Shown here: in pieces, positions 24,935-35,988 of the stretch | Numbering within the stretch: position 1 is the stretch's first letter | Layout: each line of letters starts with the position of its first letter | Origin: Marispirochaeta sp964554875 | GTDB lineage: Bacteria; Spirochaetota; Spirochaetia; JC444; Marispirochaetaceae | Length of the DNA stretch: 64,000 nt | NCBI GenBank assembly: GCA_964554875.1 | Contig: CAZKQJ010000019.1 | Location: 1 to 64,000, forward strand | Reading direction: 5' to 3' | Program-made: the position numbers and the translations under genes | The notes under the pieces: model-generated | What the model saw: the letters and a program-made list of their open reading frames with translations, nothing else | What the model was told of the DNA's origin: nothing | Databases searched by the model: none

Positions 24935-27900
24935 GTGATTTCCCCCCGGCTTCGACTGTTAGTATGTACCCTCATCCTTGTTGCAAGCGCGGGTGGGACG
25001 TTAACGGCTCAGGAGAGTGGCCGGGGGATACTCGGACCGTCGGTCTATTTGAAACTCACCGGCTACGATATTGCAACAGCGGACCTTTATCAGCTGCAGG
25101 ACTGGTGCCGCATTCTTTCCCTCGATCACCGGGGAACCATCGATACCCTGAGACGCCGCCTGTACGAGTACTTCGGTCATAAAGAGGAGGACATTCCGAA
25201 CCTGACGGCAAGGGAAAAAAAGCAGACCATTACAATCCGCTCCGCCGATTCGACCCGTTATTTCACCCTGGAGACACGGGACGAGGGCTATATCGAGATA
25301 TCCGGCGGGATTCTGCTGGAGCTCTACTCTCCGGTGGAGGGAACGCGGCATACGATCCAGGCGGATCGTCTTATCTATAATCAGGGCATCGGCGATCTAA
25401 GTGCGAAGGGAAATGTGCGTTATACCCTTGCCGAAGAGGGAAGCCAGGAGGAGACCTTTTACGGTGAAAGCCTGACAGTCAATTTAAGCAGCTGGGAGAG
25501 TCGTTTTCTTGAAGGCTACACCCTGCAGAATCGGAAAGTAGACGAAAAAGAACTGTCTTTTACCTTTTACGGCGATACCATCGCCCGTTCATCCTCCGAG
25601 ATCATCTTCATGCAGGACGGACGGATTACCTCCAGTCGACTGGAGCCTCCAAGCTACCGTATCGATGCTGACGAAATATGGGTATACGAGCCTGGGGAAT
25701 GGCTCATGAACGGCGCTACTTTTTATCTGGGCAGGGTACCAATCCTGGTTTTTCCCTTCTTTTTCCAGCTCAGGGACAAGATGGTGATCAACCCGTCTTT
25801 TGGTTTTGATCTGGTGGACGGCGCGTTCATCCAGACAACTACCTATCTGTACGGAATGCCCTCGAAAAGTGATCAGGACTCCCTATCGTTTCTTCAGATG
25901 ACGGAGGTGGAAGAGGGCGAGAGGGTAACCGAACGCCGGGGACTGTACATGAGGACCAAGGAGAATCCTTCCAGAGAGGAGGTTCAGCGCGCACGGCGCC
26001 TGCGAGAGTCGGGGGACTATTTTCGCTTAATGCTGGACTATTACAACAGAAAAGGCTTTGTGGGCGCCCTGGACCTCTCCCTCAGCGATGCCGGCGGCTT
26101 TGATTCTCTTGAGCTCTTTGCCGGGGTCGGTGCCACCCGGGTGGTATCCCAGTTTGCTCCGTACCAGTACACCTGGGAGGATCCTGATGAAAGCTCTCCG
26201 GTTTCGGTCTGGGAAGGCGGGTGGATAGCAGGCACCTTCGTTCCCTTTCGTTTCGATTTTCGATCTTCCCTGGAGGGGAAGCTGGGGGGACTGGACTATT
26301 CCTTTTCAGTACCATTTAATTCTGATCCCCGGGTAAGCCGCCTTTTCGACAAACGCAAGGAAACCATAGACTGGGGAGAGCTGCTGGCCATTGCCGAAAA
26401 ACCGGATCCCTACCAGGGTACTACACTGCCCAGCAGCTTTACCTGGGAAGCTGTTTCCAGTTACTCTGTCAACACATCCTCATTGCAGCCGTGGATTACC
26501 AGTTTCAGAATCAGGGAGCTTTCAAGTTCAATGGAGTGGTCCTATGGAACGATTCCGGCTTCCGAACCTGACCTCGATTCGCTTCTGCCTCAATACGATA
26601 TTGTTCCCTCCTATCTGCGTAACCAGTATTCTTCGGTCTACTTTCCCTATCCGAAAAGTCTTGTGCTGCCTGAACTTCGAATCAACCTGGCGGGGAATCT
26701 TCTTTCAGGAAAAACTGGCGCTGAAAGAGGGAAAGAAAACGCCGGCGATGGGGCTGCCGACCTTCTTCCTCCCTGGCGCAGCGATAACGAAAACAACCCC
26801 GCGGGTACGGAGACTGATACGGGAGTCCTGTCACCGTGTTTAATAGACGACTATGGCATCAGCCTGAATGCCGATAGTTCGAAAAACGATACCCTGAGCT
26901 ACAGTTTCAACCCCACCCTGGTGCATGGAATCAGCTATGATATCTATGGCTGGAAGGAAGGCGGGAATGCCATATATTCGTCTCCGGAGGATGTGGATTT
27001 TGACAGCGCGTACAGTCTTACAACCTTCTCCGGGGACGCAAGACTGCGTTATGACGGAAGCTACATGAACAATCTGTTCTCTCTGGACGAGTCCATAGGG
27101 CTGACCTTTCAGGAAAAACAGCGTAGCAGACACATAGAATCATCCATCCCCAACTGGGACAGTCTGGTGGAAAGTGATAAAGGCGGCAGCTACCAGCGGC
27201 TTTCCCATTCATTGAACCTCAGTTTTCGTCCCTTTCTGTATTCCGCCGTTCCTGTTGACCAGACCCTGCAGTATAGCCTGCGGCATTACCTTTTTACCCG
27301 GGAGTACGAAGCTGAACACGGCTTTAAAAACAATGTTCTTCCCTGGGAGCGGAATACGATCCAGGAACAGCGATTGAATTCCACCAGTCTGTTTGACGTC
27401 GGGGATTATCCTCAGAGAATTCATGTAAGCTGGGTACTGCCGCCTCTTTTGGGACAGGTAGATGCGCTGTATACCGGAGAATTCAATCGGCTTGTACTGA
27501 ACCTTTCCGGAGGTGCCAGGGAGATTGACGATTATGAATGGGAACCTGACGATCTTATAGTCGAAGCACGATACAAGCTGAACGACTACAGTTACCTGCG
27601 GCAGCGCCTTTTGTTCGGTGAGAATGATGAGCTCGAGCACTTTCGGCTTCGGGAGGGAATATCTGAAGCGACAGCTGCGCGTGGTGATAACAAGTATGGA
27701 CTTCAGGGAAGCTATGAGTATGATATTCTTGATGAAAATGATGCTGGAGCCAGACAGACCCTTCTTCCGCAAACCCTGGCCTTCAGGGGCTGGCTGGGGA
27801 ATTTCTGGTCCCGCTATGCCATGGAATATCTATATCCCTACGATCTCGAAATCGGTACCGGATGGACCAAAGGAACAGAGAGGCAGTTCATTCCCAGTAC

Positions 27901-28429
27901 CTTTTCCCTTGGCTACAAGCGGAACTATCTGGCCGATCCTTTCTGGAAAAACAGGGTAAATTTGAGCTTCGCCATCAATACCGGTCTGACCCAGGACTTG
28001 AACAGGTTCTCAGACTCTTCCCTCTTTTTCGAAACAAGTCTTATCTTAAAGGTATTCAGATTTCTCGATCTTCAGTTTTCCAGTTATTCCGAGAACATCT
28101 CGGTTTTTCGTTATATGCCCTGGCTGCTCGAAGGTACGGGAATAGAACCTGTAAACCCGCTGGAAGATCTGGTCCGTTCCCTGAATTTCTTCAATGATGA
28201 GGACAGGCGGCTCTCCAATTTCAATCTCAGGTCAATTGCCCTCAAGGCGATACATCATCTTGACCAGTGGGATCTTACTATCGAATATACCGGTGAACCG
28301 GAGCAGAGGAATGAGGGGATCCGACCGGTATACCGATGGACATCAAATTTCTCCATTTATCTCCAGTGGAATCCGATTCCTGAACTGAAGCAGGAGATTA
28401 GCTATTCGGACGGGGATCTTTCCCTTTAA
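24935..28429 (+). CDS. LptD/OstA-like outer-membrane assembly protein
   Basis: An 1164-residue exported protein with a signal peptide (residues 1-25, ending LTAQ). Residues ~95-240 form an OstA/LptA-type region (GYIEISGGILLELYSP, IQADRLIYNQGIGDLSAKGNVRYT). The rest resembles a large beta-barrel (alternating hydrophobic strands, many aromatic residues). In treponemes TP0515 is the corresponding LptD-like protein. Residues ~50-81 (DLYQLQDWCRILSLDHRGTI, TLRRRLYEYF) look like a SAP helix-loop-helix placed in the periplasmic part. GTG start 3 nt after uvrA. Its lipid cargo is unknown, since many spirochaetes lack LPS. Confidence 0.8.
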   Translation: MISPRLRLLVCTLILVASAGGTLTAQESGRGILGPSVYLKLTGYDIATADLYQLQDWCRILSLDHRGTIDTLRRRLYEYFGHKEEDIPNLTAREKKQTITIRSADSTRYFTLETRDEGYIEISGGILLELYSPVEGTRHTIQADRLIYNQGIGDLSAKGNVRYTLAEEGSQEETFYGESLTVNLSSWESRFLEGYTLQNRKVDEKELSFTFYGDTIARSSSEIIFMQDGRITSSRLEPPSYRIDADEIWVYEPGEWLMNGATFYLGRVPILVFPFFFQLRDKMVINPSFGFDLVDGAFIQTTTYLYGMPSKSDQDSLSFLQMTEVEEGERVTERRGLYMRTKENPSREEVQRARRLRESGDYFRLMLDYYNRKGFVGALDLSLSDAGGFDSLELFAGVGATRVVSQFAPYQYTWEDPDESSPVSVWEGGWIAGTFVPFRFDFRSSLEGKLGGLDYSFSVPFNSDPRVSRLFDKRKETIDWGELLAIAEKPDPYQGTTLPSSFTWEAVSSYSVNTSSLQPWITSFRIRELSSSMEWSYGTIPASEPDLDSLLPQYDIVPSYLRNQYSSVYFPYPKSLVLPELRINLAGNLLSGKTGAERGKENAGDGAADLLPPWRSDNENNPAGTETDTGVLSPCLIDDYGISLNADSSKNDTLSYSFNPTLVHGISYDIYGWKEGGNAIYSSPEDVDFDSAYSLTTFSGDARLRYDGSYMNNLFSLDESIGLTFQEKQRSRHIESSIPNWDSLVESDKGGSYQRLSHSLNLSFRPFLYSAVPVDQTLQYSLRHYLFTREYEAEHGFKNNVLPWERNTIQEQRLNSTSLFDVGDYPQRIHVSWVLPPLLGQVDALYTGEFNRLVLNLSGGAREIDDYEWEPDDLIVEARYKLNDYSYLRQRLLFGENDELEHFRLREGISEATAARGDNKYGLQGSYEYDILDENDAGARQTLLPQTLAFRGWLGNFWSRYAMEYLYPYDLEIGTGWTKGTERQFIPSTFSLGYKRNYLADPFWKNRVNLSFAINTGLTQDLNRFSDSSLFFETSLILKVFRFLDLQFSSYSENISVFRYMPWLLEGTGIEPVNPLEDLVRSLNFFNDEDRRLSNFNLRSIALKAIHHLDQWDLTIEYTGEPEQRNEGIRPVYRWTSNFSIYLQWNPIPELKQEISYSDGDLSL

Positions 28430-28460
28430 GCTCTTTCCCGCTTGACCTTAATGGAAGAGC
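28430..28460 (+). other. Intergenic hairpin before phoH
   Basis: GCTCTTTCC (28430-28438) and GGAAGAGC (28453-28460) pair over 8 bp with one bulged base. It starts at the LptD-like stop. No U-tract follows, so it is not a standard terminator. Confidence 0.35.
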
Positions 28461-28482
28461 GCCATTACACTACGGGGACGCA

Positions 28483-29436
28483 GTGAAAGACGACGTGGCT
28501 ATAGTACTAGAGGATAACACGATCCTGCATGATCTTTGCGGGGTCAACGACCGGAATCTCCGGTATATTGAAGGCGTATTGGGTTCCCGTGTTCATACCC
28601 GGGGAAATCAGCTTGTTCTGGATTCAACGAAAAACCAGGACCAGAGGGTCTTCCGGGAGCTTATCGGGGAGCTTCAGACTCATTTGAAGAACGGCCATGC
28701 CCCGGACAGGGACCTTATATACGGCATTTACCGTTCCCTGAACGAGGGCAACGATACCGAACTGGCCCTTCTCAGGAGAACTGTTCTGAATGTTCCCGGC
28801 AGTTCGACCAAGGTCTTTCCCCGGGGAACCAATCAGGCGTCCTATATCGAATCCATGACTGAAAAAGACATTGTATTCGGTGTCGGCCCTGCTGGTACCG
28901 GCAAGACTTTTCTCGCCATCGCCTACGCGCTCCAGGAAATCCTGAGCAAACGAATGCGAAAGCTGGTTCTGACCCGTCCCGTTGTAGAGGCGGGGGAAAG
29001 CCTGGGTTTTCTTCCCGGGGATCTGGCCCAAAAGATTAACCCCTATCTTCGGCCCCTTTACGATGCAATGGATATTCTGGTGCCCTATGAAACGGTAAGT
29101 CGTCTGGAGGAAAATCGCGTAATCGAGATCGCGCCCCTTGCATATATGCGGGGGAGAAGCCTCTCCAACGCCTTTATCATCCTCGACGAGGCCCAGAACA
29201 CCACAATGGAGCAGATGAAGATGTTCCTGACGCGCCTGGGGGAGGGGTCCAAGGCGGTAATTACCGGTGATATTACTCAGATAGATCTACCACTTAAAAA
29301 GAAGTCGGGACTCGTCGATGCCATCAATGTCCTTGCCGGTATCGATGAGATCGCATTCTCCTATTTTACGGCCCATGACGTGGTCAGACATCCGGTGGTA
29401 AAGAAGATAATTCAGGCATATGAAACGCAAGGCTAA
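28483..29436 (+). CDS. PhoH-like ATPase (YbeZ type)
   Basis: A 317-residue cytoplasmic P-loop protein. An N-terminal KH-like segment (residues ~15-50) precedes the PhoH domain, with Walker A GPAGTGKT at 135-142 and Walker B FIILDEAQN. GTG start after ACGGGGACG. It lies in the widely conserved phoH - 7TMR-HD - ybeY - CBS order, in which YbeZ and YbeY are thought to cooperate in RNA/ribosome quality control. Overlaps the next gene by 17 nt. Confidence 0.93.
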   Translation: MKDDVAIVLEDNTILHDLCGVNDRNLRYIEGVLGSRVHTRGNQLVLDSTKNQDQRVFRELIGELQTHLKNGHAPDRDLIYGIYRSLNEGNDTELALLRRTVLNVPGSSTKVFPRGTNQASYIESMTEKDIVFGVGPAGTGKTFLAIAYALQEILSKRMRKLVLTRPVVEAGESLGFLPGDLAQKINPYLRPLYDAMDILVPYETVSRLEENRVIEIAPLAYMRGRSLSNAFIILDEAQNTTMEQMKMFLTRLGEGSKAVITGDITQIDLPLKKKSGLVDAINVLAGIDEIAFSYFTAHDVVRHPVVKKIIQAYETQG

Positions 29437-31642
29437 AACCGGCTTTACCGCCGGTATCGAAAACTATTTTCTTCCCTCCATGCCCCGGCGAAGGCGCAGA
29501 TTTTATCTCGTTGCGTCCAGTTTTCTGATTCTGTATGTATTTCTTTTTATCAGCACCCAGGCCGGCGGTTTCTTTACCAGGGCGCGGCTTTCGGATTATG
29601 AGGCGGGAAAGGTCGCGGAGAACGATCTTATCCTGGACCGGGAAATTTCCTACATCGATCAGGAGGCCACAGCCCTGAAGATCTCCGCCAGGGTTCAGCT
29701 GGTGCGTCCCATATTCGAGGTCGAAGAGGATATTACCCAGCGAAGCCTCTCCCTCTTGCGGGGATTTATCGAGACCGTGGAAAGCACAGTCTCCCAGCGT
29801 TTACCCGAAGAGACCGCCGTTCTGCGGATAGAGGCGGAGTATCCGGGACTGTTTAGCTCGGATCAGATCAGAGACATTCTGATGGTTGCCCGCAGTCCCT
29901 TCGATCTTGGACTCTGCGAAGACCTTCTGCGCAGGATACTGCGTTTCGGTCTGGTGAGATTTCCCGATCAGTGGGATCAAAAGGAGTCCATCATAGATAT
30001 ATGGCGCTGGCGGAATGGCAGCCGGGAACATGAAGAAGTTCCTCTTTCAGATCTCTATACCACAGACAACCTGGAGGATCGGGTCAGGGAAGATCTCGCG
30101 GGTTTGGGAGTTTCAGCGGGATTCATACCCATCTATACAAATATTATCCAGGTCTTTGCCGCAGCCAACACCTTTTACGATCCCGACCAGACAGCCCGGA
30201 ACCGCGAGCGGGCCCGCCAGGAGGTCAGTCCGGTGGTCGTTCGACTCGACCCCGGAGAACGTATTGTCCGCAAGGGCTTTATCGTTACCGAGGAAGATAT
30301 GGAAAAAATACTGGCCATCGGAAACTCCTCGGCACGTTTTAACCTTCAGGGGATACTGGGAATCGGTTTTTTTCTAATTTCCATTTATCTGCTCAGCTTT
30401 TGGCTGTTAAGCCGCCGGTACGCCGGGATCCGCCTTAAAGAGAGTCAGCTCTATTTCATTTTAGCTGTTTCCCTGATCTACATGATCACCGCGGTACTGA
30501 TATCTGAACTGGCCCCCCTTCCTTCATGGCTGCCCGTTTCGGTATTCTTCCCAACCGCTCTGGTTACCATGCTGCTTGCTATCCTTGTTTCTCCCCGTAT
30601 TGCGGTTAATCTTGGACTTGTCCTTTCAATCAGCCTTCTTCTCATTAACCGGTCAAACCCCTTCGAGTTTGTATTTGCCTTCTTTTCCGGGGTGGCTGCG
30701 GCGATTGTGGTTCTTGGAGCGGATAAGCGTTTTGAGCTGGTTCGTTCCACCCTCTATCTGGTCCTTGCCCATATCGGGATTACATCGGTAATCGGTTTTC
30801 TCGGCAGGCTTCAACCGGGGCAATTCATGTCTCTTGCCGGTTTTGCCGTATTGAACAGTCTCTTCTGTTCCATCCTGAACATCGGGTTGCTGCCCTTTTT
30901 TGAACACCTCCTGAACATTCCCACTTCCTTTCGCCTGATAGAGCTTTCAGACCTGAATACACCTCTTTTTCGCAGGATGCTCACCCTGGCGCCCGGTACA
31001 TACAGCCACAGCGTCAGCGTGGCGAACCTTGCCGAGTCCGCCGCCCGGGAGATTGGCGCCAACTCCCTTCTTGCCCGGGTCGGTGCCTACTATCATGACA
31101 TCGGCAAGATTGATCAGTCCGAGTATTTTGTGGAAAACCAGCCGGATAACGATAACAAGCATAGCGAACTTAAGCCAAGTCTTTCCGCCGCGGTCATCAA
31201 ATCCCATGTTAAGATAGGTATAGAGAAAGCCCGGGAACTGAAACTTCCGGAGGAGGTAATTGAAATTGTGGCCCAGCACCACGGCAGCGGTCTCATAAAC
31301 TATTTTTACGTCGAAGCTTTGAAGGCTGACGGCGGAACCAAGCCCGAAGACTACTCCTATAACGGCGTACCCCCCACATCCCGGGAGGCGGCTGTTGTAA
31401 TGCTGGCTGACACCGTAGAAGCCGCTACCCGTACCCTGGCGAATCCCACGGTGGCCAAGCTGGACAAATTCATCTGGAAGCAGATAATGTCAAAATTCGA
31501 GAACCACCAGCTCGATAACTGCGATCTGACCTTTAAAGACCTGGAAAAGATTAAGCGTACTTTTGTTCAGATTCTTGCCGGTCATTTTCATACCCGAATT
31601 GAGTATCCCGAACAGAAGGAAGGAAAAGAGGCTGTTCAATGA
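29420..31642 (+). CDS. 7TMR-HD family phosphodiesterase (PgpH-like)
   Basis: A 740-residue membrane protein. An N-terminal helix (residues ~28-50) leads to an extracytoplasmic domain (to ~305), then about seven helices, then a cytoplasmic HD domain with H559-D560 in YYHDIGKI and the preceding TYSHSVSVANLAE. This is the layout of PgpH, a c-di-AMP phosphodiesterase in Firmicutes; that activity is inferred here. The start overlaps phoH and the stop overlaps ybeY by 4 nt, so the four genes are tightly coupled. Confidence 0.9.
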   Translation: MKRKAKTGFTAGIENYFLPSMPRRRRRFYLVASSFLILYVFLFISTQAGGFFTRARLSDYEAGKVAENDLILDREISYIDQEATALKISARVQLVRPIFEVEEDITQRSLSLLRGFIETVESTVSQRLPEETAVLRIEAEYPGLFSSDQIRDILMVARSPFDLGLCEDLLRRILRFGLVRFPDQWDQKESIIDIWRWRNGSREHEEVPLSDLYTTDNLEDRVREDLAGLGVSAGFIPIYTNIIQVFAAANTFYDPDQTARNRERARQEVSPVVVRLDPGERIVRKGFIVTEEDMEKILAIGNSSARFNLQGILGIGFFLISIYLLSFWLLSRRYAGIRLKESQLYFILAVSLIYMITAVLISELAPLPSWLPVSVFFPTALVTMLLAILVSPRIAVNLGLVLSISLLLINRSNPFEFVFAFFSGVAAAIVVLGADKRFELVRSTLYLVLAHIGITSVIGFLGRLQPGQFMSLAGFAVLNSLFCSILNIGLLPFFEHLLNIPTSFRLIELSDLNTPLFRRMLTLAPGTYSHSVSVANLAESAAREIGANSLLARVGAYYHDIGKIDQSEYFVENQPDNDNKHSELKPSLSAAVIKSHVKIGIEKARELKLPEEVIEIVAQHHGSGLINYFYVEALKADGGTKPEDYSYNGVPPTSREAAVVMLADTVEAATRTLANPTVAKLDKFIWKQIMSKFENHQLDNCDLTFKDLEKIKRTFVQILAGHFHTRIEYPEQKEGKEAVQ

Positions 31643-32094
31643 ATCGTATCGAAATAACCCTGGAAAGGATTGATGTACCCGAGTGGATCGAGGAGTACCG
31701 CGGTTTTATTTCCAGGGTTCTGGAATACCTTGAAATTGACAACTGGGAAATCTCCGTGCTGCTTTGTGACGGAGAGATGATCAAGCATCTGAACAAGAGC
31801 TATCGCAACAAAAACGAGGTTACCGATGTTCTGTCTTTTCCCCAGGGCGACAGCGAAATCGCATCCGGCGGAGAGGGACCCGTTCCAGCAGGGGATATAG
31901 TAATTGCGGTAGACAGAATCCGGAAACAGGCGATAGAGTACGGTGTCAGTTTTACCGAAGAGCTCTACCGTATGTCTATCCACGGTGTCCTGCATCTTGC
32001 AGGTCATCATCACGAAAGCAGCAGAGAGAGCGAACCTATGCTGCAGTTGCAGGAAAAGATACTTACTCGACTCATGGGGGAAGAAAAAAGTTGA
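31639..32094 (+). CDS. ybeY: Endoribonuclease YbeY
   Basis: A single-strand endoribonuclease for 16S rRNA maturation and ribosome quality control. The 151-residue protein carries the zinc motif HGVLHLAGHHH with metal ligands H115, H119 and H125, and the upstream LNKSYRNKNEVTDVLSFPQG segment. Full length. Coupled to its neighbours by 4-nt overlaps on both sides. Confidence 0.96.
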   Translation: MNRIEITLERIDVPEWIEEYRGFISRVLEYLEIDNWEISVLLCDGEMIKHLNKSYRNKNEVTDVLSFPQGDSEIASGGEGPVPAGDIVIAVDRIRKQAIEYGVSFTEELYRMSIHGVLHLAGHHHESSRESEPMLQLQEKILTRLMGEEKS

Positions 32095-32897
32095 AGAAAC
32101 CCGGTTTTTTTCAAAAGCTGTTCCAGTTAAACAGGGATGACCAGGACGAATCGTACCACTCATTGAATATTGAGGAAAAGGACATGATTCGCGGTATAGT
32201 CGAGCTCTCCGGAACCACTGTCAAGGAGGTCATGGTCCCGCGAATAGACGTGATCTTTGTTTCTGTGGATACCGGTGTTTCCGAGCTTCTGGAAATCCTC
32301 ACCGATTGCGGACATTCCCGGGTGCCGGTATATGAAGAGACCATCGATAATGTAATTGGTGTTCTCTATGCCAAGGATCTTCTGAAATACATGTTTCGTC
32401 CAGAGGATATCAATGTTCGCGCCCTGACCCGAAAGGGCTATTTTGTGCCGGAGAGCAAAAAACTCGACAGCCTGTTAAAGGAGTTCAAGCGCCGCCGCGT
32501 TCATATTGCTGTGGCTGTGGATGAATATGGCGGTGTCTCCGGGATCGTCTGTATGGAAGATATCATCGAAGAAATCGTCGGCGAGATCCAGGATGAGTTC
32601 GACAACGAGGTGGAGGATATCCTGGAGATAGGCGAGGGGATTTTTCTCTGCGATGCCCGGGTAAACCTTGAAGACCTTCAGGAAAAGACCGGGATAAGCC
32701 TTCCCCTGGATGATTTTGATACCCTGGGCGGTTTTGTGTTTGATCTTATGGGGAAGATCCCCGTGAAGTTTGAAAAGGTAAGCTATCAGAATCTGGATTT
32801 CATTATCCAGGAGATGGAAGGACATAAAATAAAGACGGTAAAAATAATCGATCAGGGCAGAAAAGGCGATACAAAGGGTGATGCGAAAAGTGAATAG
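32091..32897 (+). CDS. CorC/HlyC-like protein with CBS pair
   Basis: A 268-residue cytoplasmic protein: a short N-terminal linker, two CBS domains (about residues 45-165, MVPRIDVIFVSVDTG, then GHSRVPVYEETIDNVIGVLY), and a C-terminal CorC/HlyC FAD-like domain (DFDTLGGFVFDLMGKIP). It lacks the membrane DUF21 part of full-length CorB-type proteins. TTG start overlapping ybeY by 4 nt. Related proteins (YbeX) sit beside YbeY in many bacteria and are linked to ribosome metabolism or Mg2+ homeostasis. Confidence 0.88.
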   Translation: MKKPGFFQKLFQLNRDDQDESYHSLNIEEKDMIRGIVELSGTTVKEVMVPRIDVIFVSVDTGVSELLEILTDCGHSRVPVYEETIDNVIGVLYAKDLLKYMFRPEDINVRALTRKGYFVPESKKLDSLLKEFKRRRVHIAVAVDEYGGVSGIVCMEDIIEEIVGEIQDEFDNEVEDILEIGEGIFLCDARVNLEDLQEKTGISLPLDDFDTLGGFVFDLMGKIPVKFEKVSYQNLDFIIQEMEGHKIKTVKIIDQGRKGDTKGDAKSE

Positions 32898-34857
32898 GGT
32901 TTTTTCTTCGCTTGTACTCTTCCTGCTTCTGTTTCCCCTGTATGCCGAAGCTCCCCAGGTGGAGGCCTACCGGCGGGCAAGAAATCTGCAGGAAAACAGA
33001 AAGTATTACGAAGCCGTGGAAGCCTATACCGAGCTTGTGCGCACCCATCCGGTCTATGCGGATCCGTTGATCGGTCTGGCGGAATCCTTTTTCTTCCTGG
33101 GGGAGTATCAGGACGCCCTCCATTATGTGCAGAGGGCCATCAAACTGCGTCAGGGAGACACATCTCTCCGGGTGCTTCATGGGCGGATACTGGTAGGGCT
33201 GGGGCTGTTTGACGAGGCCAGGGAGATTTTTTCCCGTGTTGTCAAGGCGGAACCCAATAATGTGGAAGCTCTGCTTGGTCTTGCCGAACTGGATGTGGCT
33301 GTGGGCGAGGTGGGTAATGCCCTGCAGGCCTACGAAGCGGCCTTGAACAGGGTCCCCGACGACAGACGGATCATTCTGGGACTGCTGCTCCTCTCCGACG
33401 AACTGGAACGCCAGGAAGCGTCTCAAACCTACGTTTCAGCCGCGATCAGGTATCATGGCGACAGTCCCCAGGTACAGGTAGCCCTTGCCCGGCATTATAT
33501 CAAAAGGGAGCGCTTTGACGATGCTCTGTACCATGCCCGCATGGCGGTTTCCCTGCAGCCCGACTATCTTCCCGCCTTGCTGACGGCTGCCCGGTCCCTG
33601 ATGTTGAAAAACGAATTCGAAGAGGCGTTGGAGTATCTCCTGAATGCCCTCAAGGCAAATCCTGAGGATGCGGCCACCCTCTATTCCCTGGGAATGGCCT
33701 ATGAAATGGCAGGCAGACACGAGGAGGCTATCCGGAGTTATACCGCCGTATTCCGCAGGCGCAGGGACGACGAACTTGCCCGTTATGCCCTGGAATCCCT
33801 GGTAAAGCGAAGTACCCCGGTGGATCATCCCATACGGGAAACCCTGGCTGATTATCACCTGAACAGGGGTATTGAGTTCGAGTCCCGTTTTCTCATGGAC
33901 AGGGCGGCTCGTGAGTATCGTCTGGCGGTACAGCTCATTCCGTCGGAACCCCGCTACCGTATGCGTTATGCCGGAATATGGAAGACCCTTGGATATTACG
34001 CAAAGTATCTCAGCTATCTTGAAGGAGTTGTAGCCGACGGAAACGAATCCCGGGATATTCTGGATGAACTGGAGATCCAGCGCAGTCTCCAGGAAGGCGG
34101 TATCGCTGCTTCCTGGGGAATCGGCCAGTTCGGCATAGAACGGAACGAGTATCAGCTGGGGGTTTTTTATATTCCGTCGAAATCTACAATGGAAAAATAT
34201 ATGGGAGAAAGGATCGCCTCGGAGCTTTTCGTGGACTTCCTGAGCGCCAGGGAAAGGGTTACCATTCCTGAACGTAAGGCTCAAAGGGTAGCTTCCTTCG
34301 CTGAGGCTTTTGGTATTTCGAGAAGCCGGGGGGACGAGTATTTTTTACTGCTTGCTTTCGATCAGACTCAGCGCAGTTTTTCCGTTTATGCGGACATGTA
34401 TCTGGCTCTTAACGGTGCGGGAGTGGAAGGGATAAAGGTCTACAGAACCGGCAACGACAGGGTAAGCGATGCAATTGATCGTGCGGTCCGCGGAATTCAC
34501 GGGTCGCTGCCGCTGAGGGGCAATCTTCTACGCCGGGAATTTGATGAGGGGCTGGTTGATATCGGTGCCCTTGATGGCCTGGAGGCGGGAGATGAACTGA
34601 TAATTCTTCCTCCTGAGGCAGTAAGCCTCCTTCGTGACCGTCTGGGATTCTCCTACAGTGAGGAGGATATCGTGGGACGTCTCAGTATTGAAGGAGTCGA
34701 CGACCTCCTGTCCGAGGGAACAATCAACGCCCTGGGTTTTTTCGATTACATAAACGAAGGAGATATCCTCATAATGCCCGGAGAAGCTCCTCCTCCCGTA
34801 CCCAAAAAAGACGGACAGAGGCAGGGGCTCTATCAGGAACTGCTTACAATACAATAA
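32881..34857 (+). CDS. Large exported TPR-repeat protein
   Basis: A 658-residue protein with a signal peptide (VFSSLVLFLLLFPLYAEA) and many TPR units over about residues 25-300 (for instance ALHYVQRAIKLRQGDTSLRVL and AATLYSLGMAYEMAGRHEEAI). The C-terminal ~300 residues are not TPR and I recognise no domain in them; DLSEGTINALGFF-like wording and PGEAPPPVPKKDG mark a proline-rich end. GTG at 32878 or ATG at 32881 may start it. It overlaps the CBS gene by 17 nt and ends the operon that began with phoH. Confidence 0.82.
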   Translation: MRKVNRVFSSLVLFLLLFPLYAEAPQVEAYRRARNLQENRKYYEAVEAYTELVRTHPVYADPLIGLAESFFFLGEYQDALHYVQRAIKLRQGDTSLRVLHGRILVGLGLFDEAREIFSRVVKAEPNNVEALLGLAELDVAVGEVGNALQAYEAALNRVPDDRRIILGLLLLSDELERQEASQTYVSAAIRYHGDSPQVQVALARHYIKRERFDDALYHARMAVSLQPDYLPALLTAARSLMLKNEFEEALEYLLNALKANPEDAATLYSLGMAYEMAGRHEEAIRSYTAVFRRRRDDELARYALESLVKRSTPVDHPIRETLADYHLNRGIEFESRFLMDRAAREYRLAVQLIPSEPRYRMRYAGIWKTLGYYAKYLSYLEGVVADGNESRDILDELEIQRSLQEGGIAASWGIGQFGIERNEYQLGVFYIPSKSTMEKYMGERIASELFVDFLSARERVTIPERKAQRVASFAEAFGISRSRGDEYFLLLAFDQTQRSFSVYADMYLALNGAGVEGIKVYRTGNDRVSDAIDRAVRGIHGSLPLRGNLLRREFDEGLVDIGALDGLEAGDELIILPPEAVSLLRDRLGFSYSEEDIVGRLSIEGVDDLLSEGTINALGFFDYINEGDILIMPGEAPPPVPKKDGQRQGLYQELLTIQ

Positions 34858-34894
34858 GTTATATATACCAATTTGATATCTCTTTTCCGGTTAA

Positions 34895-34924
34895 TTGACA
34901 CATGCTCGCGCTTTATCATATATT
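34895..34924 (+). promoter_or_regulatory. Sigma-70-type promoter of the glycolytic operon
   Basis: A perfect TTGACA (34895-34900) and TATATT (34919-34924) with an 18-bp spacer, 37 nt before gap. Confidence 0.7.
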
Positions 34925-34960
34925 GGTCACCAAAGGTAAATTATTTCCAGGAGGAATTGG

Positions 34961-35962
<1,002 letters not shown>

Positions 35963-35988
35963 CAAACAGCATTTCAAAGGAATATTGT

